Positions 54,452 through 64,000 of a stretch of 64,000 nt of DNA are shown one piece after another. This DNA comes from Sphaerosporella brunnea. Lineage: Eukaryota > Ascomycota > Pezizomycetes > Pezizales > Pyronemataceae. The translations under genes were made by a program, and so were the position numbers. Below the pieces are notes generated by a model that saw nothing but the letters and a program-made list of their open reading frames with translations, was not told the origin of the DNA and made no database searches. Within the stretch, counting starts at the first letter, position 1, and each line of letters begins with the position of its first letter. The stretch covers positions 34,539 to 98,538 of the forward strand of contig VXIS01000173.1 of NCBI GenBank assembly GCA_008704415.1, in the 5' to 3' direction.

Positions 54452-56257
54452 TCCCACCTCCGCCCCAATGTCCCGCTTTATTTGCTTGGCTCACGTAACG
54501 TTCAAAGGGCGGTCGGGATCACCGGTGGGAAAGGCGGGCGGTATAGCCTTCAAATGTAGGTATCGGCGCCAGCCCTCTGGTCGCGAGGCATGCCCGACCC
54601 GCGGCTCACGGCAAACTGTTAATCTCCAGCGGACCCGCTCCATTCCCACCATGGCTGCTCTCAGACCGGCATCCAGAGGGTGTAGGGCAATAGCAACGTT
54701 GGTTTTTGGGTCAATCTCACGGGAAGCACCCCGTTCTATTGTATTGCTATCCCAAATTTCCCCACTTGCTATCCGGCCCCGATAGACTTACGGGGAGTTC
54801 TCCATTGTGGTCTCCGTTGTGGGCTGCAGCCAGCCCAGGCCTCAACAGTCTGCCGGGCTTTTTGATCTGCCCCAAATCTGCCCAACGCGGCCAGCGGGTT
54901 TGGGAACACTGTCCATCCTTCTAGAGCTTATAGAGGGAGGTCGGCTGAACTCACTTTTCTCTAGTTTCGAGAGAAGGGATAATAGCATCCCGGGGATCAG
55001 AGTGGCTTTGTTGCTTAGTGAAAATTTGCCATGCTCAGTATCGCACTGCCCTGAAGTACTATATCGCTCAGAGCGGGCCTCGCGGTTACCGCAATTTTTG
55101 AAAGTACGCCCCTGAACTCACAGATATTATATGCGAACGGTGGAGTTGACGAATTACAATATATTTTTGGAGGAACGGAGGGCTGGAATCGTGCCAGCTG
55201 CCAGGCCCGGAATCCGGCGTAGAAGGAGGATTGGCTGTGAGTGTAAGATGGGCGCGTCTGGCGATCATGGGGCTCCCTCCGGTTTTCCAATCCGATGAGC
55301 CGGACTCGTTGAATGATAGCAGTGGTGAACAAGGAGGGCTCGCAGCGATGCCAGCCCACGATGATTTTCTCTCTGCATGTCTCCGCCAGGCCGCAAAGTC
55401 TAGAGGGGTGGGCTCAGTACATAGGGACTTCGCTCTCTCGTTTAATTTGCAATTTTTGTTAGGTATGGAGGCGACATAGTCACCAGAGATGAGGAAAGTG
55501 CAAGGTCCAACCACAATTACACTTGGGTCGAGAAACTGACTACGTACACCCCCGATTACGCATTACGCACTACCCACTTCTGAGCGGTACAGTCTATTTA
55601 GGGTGCACCGCAAAAAAAAAACACCCCGTTCCAACCGCGCAACGCGATGTCTATCGTTCCCCCAGCGGTCGGCCATTGTCATCTATCGGTTATTGACCGT
55701 CCATAGGTCGGCCATCAGTCGTCTACCGGAGCGGCGTTGCCAGTGTGGCATCAATAAGGCATATAATTGCCACACATCTGCGACCAGTCAAGTCCGAAAC
55801 ATCTCACGCATTGCGATCTTGACGGCTTTTCTCAACCCGCAACTACCGGCATCATGCGACTTCTCGCTGTATCCCCTCGTTGCAAAGTACCCCGCGCTTT
55901 CGCTGAGATTTCTCCTCCTCCAGAATGTTGCGGTTGCTCGTCCGCTCCTTCCTTGGCTTGCGTTCTTCTTGTTCTGAGATGGCATGGCGGAAAGGTGTTG
56001 ACCAGCCATATCCTAGAGCCATCCGGATATCTATCATATTCCGTGAAGCTTGGATCCACCATTCGCCGCAAGGCACAGATCCTCGCTGGAAGTTCTTGCC
56101 ATGCAGATCGAGATGCGGAGTGAGCCCTGCCAGCGACTGTTGCTTGTGGGATCGACACGACGATGTTTTGCAGCTAGCTGCGGATCGGATCCGTTGTATC
56201 GACTGGCTGGCGTGTTTTCCGCTGTGTTCTGTTGTTGCCAGTACTAGTAAACAGCCG
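54452..56257. other. Spacer, no gene supported
   Basis: Frames of 100-140 codons on both strands (for example 55015-55514 minus, 55767-56123 plus) have no recognised domain and overlap each other. Confidence 0.35.
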
Positions 56258-56880
56258 TGTGGTGACCACACGGTGTGCAGTCATTCGTACAGCGCCACTT
56301 AAAGTCAAGTCGTATGTACGTTGCAGTCAGGGCGTATGTATGTGAAACACGGCGCAGTAAAGTAAAGAGAGGAGGTAGTTGAAGTAGTAAAGTAAAGAGA
56401 GGAGGTGGTGGGTTAAGGTCGAGTAGGCAAGACCGTCTCACTTCCCGCATGGATAAATACAAATCTATTCCATTCCACAACTATCTACAAATCGTACAGA
56501 AGCAGCGTAGTCGCTCCGCAGTGTGGTTGCTAAAGCTTCTCCACGGCTTCGCTCCAGAATGGTAGAGCTGTGCACGGCTTGCGCCTCCGGAAACCGCCAC
56601 ACTGGTAAACTGCCCTATATAGGGATAGATTAGATCCCACAACTATCTACAAATCTAGCAGTGTGTACGGCAGCATAATCGTTCCGCAATATAATATCGT
56701 CGCTAAAGCTCCTCCACGGCTTCTCTCAGAATGGTAGAGCTAGGCACTCGCTCCGCTCCAGAATTGTAGAGCTGTGCAGTCGCTTCGCTCCAAAATCCAA
56801 CCCTTGAGCCTCCAGACACCGGTAAACGCCGCCACCGTAAAACGCCACACCAACTGCATTATACAGGTGTAGATAGATAT
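56258..56880. repeat. GCTCC(T)CCACGGCTCCGCTCC dispersed repeat, copy 2
   Basis: The same block order as 12238-12650, longer, with an added AGTAAAGTAAAGAGAGGAGG duplication at 56356-56410 and more GGTAGAGCT(G/A) units. Its right part (CACACCAACTGCATTATACA) is cut by the MITE at 56890. Confidence 0.65.
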
Positions 56881-56889
56881 GAACACAAC

Positions 56890-57211
56890 CAGTGTTCCTA
56901 ATAGCCAGCCCGCCCGTCGGGCTGATCGCAAAAACGGGCGGGCTGTTTGGGCTGCAGCCCACGTCGGGCTGGCTGGCGGGCTTCCAGCGGGTGCAGGGAT
57001 CATGCGCTAGGAACGGACTCTTCAGTTTCTTCGGTTTACGACGTAACTAGGTCAAACTGATGGTTGCATGACAGGTTCACCTCAGTCAAAAGTGCTTGGC
57101 AGCCCGACAGCCCGCCAGCCAGCCCGTCGTGATTTTGAGACAGCCGGGCTGTTGCCTTTTGGCAGCCCGCCCGCACAGCCGGGCTTTTTGGGCTGGCTAT
57201 TAGGAACACTG
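56890..57211. mobile_element. hAT-type MITE, 322-bp copy
   Basis: The same CAGTGTTCCTAATAGCCAGC ends as 53040-53530, flanked by a perfect 8-bp duplication AACACAAC (56882-56889 and 57212-57219). The interior differs from copy 1 outside the subterminal GGGCTGG(C/T) repeats, so only the ends define the family. Confidence 0.85.
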
Positions 57212-57270
57212 AACACAACTGCCCACTGAACATCAGTCTGCTGTAGTTTGTAAAAGGCGCATTTTACTTC

Positions 57271-57652
57271 GCGCGGCCGAGCGCCAAGCTCACAAAATTC
57301 TGATTGGCTGCAGCATTGCAAAAAGCAGCGAAGGAAAATAAATTCAATACCAAGCCATGAGGATTCGCCTAAAACTGTGTAACCATAAGCTGACTGTTTC
57401 GCTCAAGGTTGGTGGTGTTATCGGACGCCGCCACACAGCGCACTCCGGCCGCGCACTCCGGCCACGCTGCCCGCATGGCCGCACAATGATATTCACAACC
57501 ACCCTTCCGCCGCATTCCCACCGGACTCCGTTTCTAGTTACAGACAGTGCGACAAAGCATTCCCACCACGGAAGCATTATTTTATTCCGGTTCGTTGCTT
57601 GTGACGCTGCTGCAGCCAATCAGAATTTTGTGAGTTTGGCGCTCGGCCGCGC
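57271..57652. mobile_element. Inverted-repeat element, family 5
   Basis: 45-bp arms GCGCGGCCGAGCGCCAAGCT through CACAAAATTCTGATTGGCTG to CAGCA, inverted at 57608-57652. No target duplication was determined. The interior has no gene. Confidence 0.65.
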
Positions 57653-58742
57653 GCGGACACATGCATCGCGATATTAGAGGGATTCAGCAGTTACTGGCCA
57701 GGCAATGCAGGCGACATTTCTGAGGCGCTCTTGGCACCGCGGCAACAATGGCGCTCTGGTGCAGGCGAGCTTTCCCCAAAATGCGCGGTGACCGGGGTTT
57801 AGCCAACCACTAAACACTCGCTGAGAGTCGGCTTATCTTAGCCAACTTCTGATGCTGGCTAAGGGTATCGTGTAATTGGTGCTGACAAAACACGCGTCTC
57901 GCAAGGGGCAATAAGCCAAAATCCTTCTCTAATACGGTAGTCCGTTGGTCAGCTAACTACCGGGTAGCCACAGGTGGCGTAGCCAGCCCGCTGGGCGACA
58001 CATTTATCACGCAATACATGCATATGCATACGGATGCACCCGACGTGACCCGGTCGGTCGGAGTGGGGGTTCAGTTGTGACCGGGTCGGCCGCGCCAACT
58101 GCAAACGGAGAATTTCCTTTATCAGCAATGTCTACTCTCGGTGCGTGCAGGCGCTAGTTGAGTGGGTGTGGTTAATATATTGGCCGCAGCAGCGTGGCAT
58201 CCGTGCGCGCGCTGCCCGGCCCAGCTACCAAACGGCTGGAATGAGGTGAGACACCCGTGTTTCACGCAAGATGGTGGGGCGGGAACGGGCAATTCCGCGC
58301 CGCTAATCAAATCTGGAGGGGTCGCTTATCTTTACCGCATACCCTTGTCGCTGAAAATCTCCGGCGGCAAACGAACGCGCTTGTTCTGATAAGCGTCCAC
58401 CCGACACAAACGCCCAACCCGGCTATTTCCCGCGACTGGTAATACCGACTCGCTAGCGAGGCAGCCGCTCGCCGCCACCGCGCTGCCGCCCAAATCCTTG
58501 TGCGCCACACCAACGCCGACACCGCTCCGTCCCGCTCCCCGACTGCTAATGTGGCGTCCACCATCCCCGCGACATCACCTCCGTTGGCACGCGTCTAATC
58601 GCGTTTGTCGTATCATGCGACTGCATCCCAACGCGAATGAACAATGGAAAGCGTAAAGTGGAGCCACAACCGAAAGATGCCATACGCTCCCCACAACTAC
58701 TTCACACCCCCCCCCCCAACACCAAATCAACAGCGACCGTGT
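57653..58742. other. Spacer, no gene supported
   Basis: TTAGCCAAC and GTTGGCTAAG-like motifs are near 57800-57860. No domain. Confidence 0.35.
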
Positions 58743-59012
58743 TGTACTCACGCGGCCGGAATCATTCCACATCACGTGCCCGCAGGGTTAGGGTTATATT
58801 TTCTACCCGAAAGCACCCCGCTCGATACCCCCCCATTATCTCAACAACGGCGCGACCGATTTGATTCGAATCGACGTAGTAGGATACGCGAAAATAAGCC
58901 CTCCAAAAATCAGCCCTTGTGGCCTGGCTCCGCCGCAACCCCACACACGTGAAAAATATAACCCAACCCTGTGCGGCACGTGATGTTCAATGATTCCGGC
59001 CGCGTGAGTACA
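58743..59012. mobile_element. Inverted-repeat element, family 6
   Basis: Arms of about 60-65 bp: TGTACTCACGCGGCCGGAAT through CATCACGTGCC to GGGTTATATTTT, inverted at 58950-59012. The left arm includes GGGTTAGGGTTA. No gene inside. Confidence 0.65.
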
Positions 59013-60655
59013 CGACAATACAGCGAATTTTTTATGCGTCGAAAATCGACTTCCCGCGCCGGAGCGAGACGCGAATATCACGAAAAGTTTATCTTCGCGA
59101 AGCGGTTCCTCAACGTCGACGGTACCAAATCCAAATCAACAGCGACTCGCGGGCATGTTTTCGTTGCGAAGCTGTCGCCGAGATGGCATGAGCGCGGGGT
59201 GGGGTGAGCAGAGCTGCATGCGGACAAACACACACTCACCGATTCCGAACCACCATCATCATCAACAACGGCACCCACCCCCTTCTCATCATTACCCTGG
59301 AATCCCACCGATCTTATAGCCGGTATGCGCAAGGCCGAGCCTGAGGGAAGTGCTCCCAGTTGTTGCCTCGCCTTTCGGACTTCACAGCTTCTTCCACAAA
59401 ACCCAAAGTGCGAGAGTGACGTCTACATGCACCAACAAGACGCACAACCCACCACGGACGGCTTACGATCGACTAAAACGCACACCCCGCCTGCGCCGCA
59501 CGGAGCCAGCTGGACTACCACCACCACCACTACTACCACTACTACCACAAGTATGGCATCGACGAGTTACCGGACACCAACTACAAATCATCATCATCGA
59601 TCATGGAACCACTCGGTACAAAGTTGGATCACCATCCACCTTGATTTCGGCATGACGTTGACGCCGTTGAACGCCGGGATGGCGTCAGTAATGATGCGGG
59701 GTCTGCGATACCGCTCCAAAACGACAAATCATCAGCGGCACCAATCCCGAATAACCCGAGACCACCGCCTCCGAATCATCGTCAACCAGACGCAGCGCGC
59801 CCCACACCAACCAGTGCGTGCCGGGCGGACTGCATGCAAATGAGCGGCGGCGGCTTCGTAGCAATCCATCAAACAGGTAGAGTGACACACCCCATCGGGC
59901 ATTCGTTCCGTGAATTGCCACAACCGTTGCCGCGGAAAGGCAAGTCCGGGGGGTGGCCGACCAATAACTTATTGCCAACAATAACATGGGGGGATGGTAG
60001 TTTTCGGTGTTTTGAAGCAATAACATAATCTACTTTCTGAACGTCTTCGTGACGCTTTTGCACGTTCCCCTCCCACCCCCGATGCATCCAGGATAGCTTC
60101 CATTGCGCCTGCCACAACAAAAAACCCTCGCCACCCAGATGCCGAAGAACTCACTGGTTAGATGCAAACGATGGCAGCAAGTACATACCTATGGGAAGTT
60201 GGTTAGGCCTGATGGGTATTTTTCCCCTTTGGCGGGTGGCGGCGGCGGACACGGGAAGGTCGGCACGCGGATGATAACATTGATTCGGATGATTACCTCA
60301 CCTCCCGGAGGTAGGGGGGGGGGGGGACTCAAATCGGGAGCGGGGTATGACCCCGCCGCCACAGCACTTGGTGGTGATTTTTCAGTTTGGTTTGTACGAG
60401 TGCAGGAGGTTTTGAGAGGATCGGTCAATGTGCGACCGGCGGGCGTCGCAACAAAAAAACAAGGCCGGACTCTTTTTACTCTGGCTTGCAAGCGAACAGC
60501 TGGTCGCGCAACCGCGTTGATCGGCGCGGGGAAACACAGGGGGATGCGTTTTTGCGGGCGGGGAAACGCGCCGCTCCATGCAGGCTGACAATCAAAGTAT
60601 GCAAGTCGAATGGGTTAACCGCGTGGGGGGAAGGAAGGTAATGGTAATGGGGGGG
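59013..60655. other. Spacer, no gene supported
   Basis: A 172-codon Thr/His-rich frame (59325-59843) runs through an (ACC/ACT)n microsatellite at 59516-59550. A 161-codon frame (60103-60588) has no domain. CAATAACATGG...TAACATAATC pairs lie near 59965-60030. Confidence 0.35.
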
Positions 60656-61605
60656 GGGTCGGAACGCTGATGGGTCGAAACGCTGATGGGTCGGAACGGT
60701 AATGGGTCGGAACGCTGAAGGGTTGGAACGGTGATGGGATGGAACGGTGATGGGTTGGAACACTGATGGGTCGGAACGGTAATGGGTTGAAACGCTGATG
60801 GGTCGGAACGGTAATGGGTCGGAACGCTGATGGGTTGGAACGGTAATGGGTCGAAACGCTGATGGGTCGGAACGGTAATGGGTCGGAACGCTGATGGGTC
60901 GGAACGGTACTGGGTCGGAACGCTGATGGGTTGGAACGGTAATGGGTCGAAACGCTGATGGGTTGGAACGGTCATGGGTCGGAACGCTGATGGGTTGGAA
61001 CGGTAATGGGTTGGAACGCTGATGGGTCGGAACGGTGTCTATGATCTAATGAATAATTTCCCGAAAGCGAATGTCGAGCGAGGACCTCACACGGGGGGGC
61101 ACGACCAGGGAACCAAAACAGCCCATAGTTGCAACAAAGGCAGGGGTGCCCAGGTTGAAGGTAAAGGGAAGCAAGTGAAGGAAAAGGAAAGGGTGAACAT
61201 CTGAACAATCAAGTGGATGGGACGAGGGGGGAGTGCCAAACTATATAAACATAACCCCACCAGATAATCCCTGGTCGGGAGCGCGGGGCGGGCGCCCACA
61301 CCCTGATTTCTTTTTCCCAAGCAATCATCCAGTCCTAACACGAAGCCGCACCTCTTACTCTGCCCTCCTGCGAGGAAAAAAATTTTCTTCTGCGGAGGTT
61401 TTTAGAACAGGGCCCAGCCAAATTATCTCAATCCTTGAGGGAGAATGAGCCCTATGAGCACCTCGTATAAAACAGGCGGGCGTGGGGGGGCCAACACTAC
61501 ACTAAAGGTGAACGTAAAAGGGGCTGCAGGGGGACATGTGCGCGACCCACCCCAGCCAACCAACACCATCGGGGATCCCATCCCAACGGAAAAAACACTT
61601 AACTG
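60656..61605. mobile_element. Foldback-like element, copy 2 (left arm and core)
   Basis: The left arm (60656-61037) has about 24 units of the same 16-bp minisatellite as copy 1. The core (61038-61605) shares ordered blocks with copy 1: a purine-rich GGAAGGAAAGG-like stretch, CCCCAC(A)ACCCTGATTT, CTGCGAGGAAAAAAATTTTC with GGAGG(T)TTTTAG, and CTGCTCGACC at the right edge. The right arm is not intact. Confidence 0.65.
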
Positions 61606-64000
61606 CTCGACCACCCAGCCCGTACGGCGTTCCAACCCAGGGACCGTCCTCAGGCGGTCGTTCCTACGTCACCATTAAACACCGTTCCGGAAATCCGAAT
61701 AAAAAGCCGTTTCCGACCGAGACCCACTCACCGTTACGGAGAGTGGCGGGGCGGCGGACCGGGGACCGGGGACCCTCACAGCTCCAAATCAGAGCGTCGT
61801 CGTTCGGACCCTATCAATCATCCATTCAAGATAGGCGTTCGTTTCCACCCACAAAACTCCATTGATGTCCAGGTTCAGAACACAAGCGTTTTTCCACCAA
61901 ACCCATTACTATTATTCCAAACACCCAATTATTAACCCTACCTTGAAACCAACCAAAAACACACATTATATTAACCGTTCCGACCCAATGGCAAAAGGTC
62001 ACAAAGACAGGATGAAAAACATCGATTGGCGTTAGTGTTGGGGGCCGACCCCATTGCGGAGGTCGAGATATCAGGTTGGGGGGGAAAACAGCGTATTCAC
62101 AAATTTGTCACAACAATCAACATAAAGTATCGACGGAAGAAACCGAGTTGGACATTCAAAAATCCAAAATCAACGACGTCAAAGCGGTGTTTTTCAAAAG
62201 TTTTATCAGGAAGTTCACGATCAACTCAAATCAAAAAATTTTCAATTCACGTTTCAAAATTATCGAAAAAGCGTTATTGATAACCAGCCGGTTTTTTCAA
62301 TTTTCAAATACACACATTGGGGATAACAAGAAGTTTCAAAAGAATATTCGTGTAACAAACATCAATCCAAATCAATCCATCAACAAACAAAAACCATTTC
62401 AATCAAATTTTCATTCATCACAACAAATCAAACATGAATTTCAGGTTTACATAAATCATCATCAACCCATACATGGCAGGGGAAAAAGAACAGATTCCGA
62501 CACCCATCATCAACCCCGTATCGGGGGACCGGACACCATCACGCGTTTTCCAAACCCATTATACCGTTCAGGACACCTCAGGCGTGTTTCAACCCAAGAA
62601 AACAGCAAATTCAAATCATCAATCCACGAAACACCATTAAAATACCCATTTATATAACCGTTTTCCGAGCATATCCGATAATCAACACAAAGTTTTAAGT
62701 GCAGGTAATTCAACAAAAAAGATTACCATATCCCAAACAACAGAGGGGAGGTCGAACGTCAAAAACGTCTAAACAAAACAACACCACACCAAACGTTGCC
62801 TCACCGCGCCGGTTCCGTTCCCCTGTGCCCGTGACGGAGTATTTCCCGTTTAATACCGTATAATACAATAAACCGACCGTTTTTGAACCGGGTAGTTCTC
62901 CGTATAATAAATTTATAAGCAAACAAATTAAAAAAACCATTCCGTTTGGATCCGATTCCGTTAACCCGACTTCCCGCCCCCGCCCCGTTCCTGTATTTTC
63001 CGCCTGACCCCACCGTTCCATTCCGGAACATCCCAAACTCACAGGAAACACAACAAAAAAACGAGGATTTTACAAACATTTTTCAATCAACGGCATATTC
63101 AAGGCAGGCAACAGGAGGAAGGAAACCAAATCGCAGGGGCAGGCGGGAAACAGAACACCGGGGAAGAACGAAAACGAAGAAAAGAAAGAATCAGCAGGGG
63201 CGTTTTCAAAGCAAAGTAAGCCAATGCATTACCACACAGAAAAAATCAAACACAAAATCGCAGATATCCGACGGCTGACCCCCATCAAGCTTTTTTCACT
63301 CAACCACTTATCCAGATCCAACGACACAGATCGGTCCAAAAACCAATAAGCACACAGAAGCGGTTTTCACATTTCACAATCCTCCCGTCAGATCAGGCAA
63401 AAAACAAATCAAAAAACAAAAAAGACTCCCCATCAACATCACGCAACGAACAGCACAACAACCCAAACCCATCAAGACAACCGCAAACCCACCCATCAAT
63501 TCTCCTTACCGTTCACCGGTACGCCCCCGTTATCGTTTCCAGTTTTTCCGAACACCCTCACACCCATCCAGCGTTTCATCCCAAAGAAAAACTCATCACA
63601 AAAACCTCACATCAAATCATTCATCCATTTCAATCACAACAAAAAAGTCATCTCACCAAATTTCATCACATTTTTCATTTCATCGACCATCACAAAACCC
63701 AGTCAGCAAAACAGAAGAAAAGTGTTTCCGACCCGTCAACAGCGAGTTTCAAAACAAATCAAATTTTCGCAAAAACAATTTCAGTTCTCAAAACACACAC
63801 ACGGGTAAATTCAAGTCAAGTCAGAAATCAAAACAAAAAGGTCCGAGGCTGAAAAAATCATCACAAACCTCAAAATCAGAACCATAAAGACAAAGAGCTG
63901 GTTATATTCCTGTCCGATACACCCTACGTTCCTTAGATTCCGTTATATACCCCCAACTAAAAAAACAAACTGCTACCGTTTTTTATTCCGTCTTCCGACC
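61606..64000. repeat. A/C-rich terminal region with decayed minisatellite units
   Basis: G-poor, A/C-rich sequence with no supported gene. Scattered CCGTTCC, CGTTTC(A/C)A(C)CCCA and ACCGTTCCGACCCAATGG (about 61975-61993) match the orientation expected for the right arm of copy 2. The 113-codon and shorter frames are compositional. Confidence 0.45.

Noticed and set aside
58783..58796. GGGTTAGGGTTA as an interstitial telomere repeat
   Set aside because: Only two units, and they lie inside the arm of an inverted-repeat element with a degenerate mirror copy.
59325..59843. 172-codon Thr/His-rich ORF
   Set aside because: It runs through an (ACC/ACT)n microsatellite and shows no domain, intron or promoter support.

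Overview
The window looks like a repeat-rich, gene-poor stretch of a filamentous fungal chromosome, probably from an ascomycete. Support for this: spliceosomal introns mostly 48-76 bp long with CTGAC/CTAAC-like branch sites; TATA boxes and AATAAA signals; a fungal-type set of enzymes; and Tad-like non-LTR retrotransposons, Tc1/mariner- and hAT-type elements and a gag-bearing LTR element. No tRNA, rRNA, CRISPR or prokaryotic operon was seen. The species cannot be named from the sequence.

Genes judged real. 231-1123 (+) is an H2C2 integrase-type zinc-binding protein. 8856-10690 (-) is an alpha/beta-hydrolase with Asp in place of the usual nucleophile Ser. 17600-20110 (+) is a long proline-rich protein. 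26474-27004 (+) is a small coiled-coil protein. 27434-28945 (-) is a class III PLP aminotransferase. 31678-33397 (+) is a GMC oxidoreductase. 39540-40996 (+) is an ethanolamine-kinase-like enzyme with seven exons. 54047-54451 (-) is a small coiled-coil protein. Weaker models lie at 2292-2872 (-) and 50143-50823 (-). A coiled-coil gene at 51571-53775 (+) is broken by two mobile elements. The enzyme genes do not form an obvious cluster; each stands as an island between repeats.

Repeat layers. (1) Three loci (about 14.3-15.1, 22.8-25.3 and 35.1-39.1 kb) carry broken vacuolar-type alkaline phosphatase copies. At two of them the active-site exon plus its downstream intron has been amplified into tandem arrays of about 10 and 19 units. 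(2) A LINE-tailed, non-autonomous retroelement is present in two copies with long target-site duplications, one of them inside the RNase H region of a LINE. (3) A foldback-like family has arms made of a 16-bp minisatellite and a conserved core (52.0-53.0 and 60.7-61.6 kb). (4) Several miniature inverted-repeat families have TA target sites, one hAT-type family has perfect 8-bp duplications, and transposase relics lie at 44.7-45.9 kb. (5) A (GGA)n-containing module repeatedly flanks the phosphatase fragments. A segment lying just upstream of the 26474 gene's TATA box is duplicated at 38.4-38.9 kb. The last 2.3 kb is A/C-rich and carries decayed pieces of the 16-bp minisatellite.
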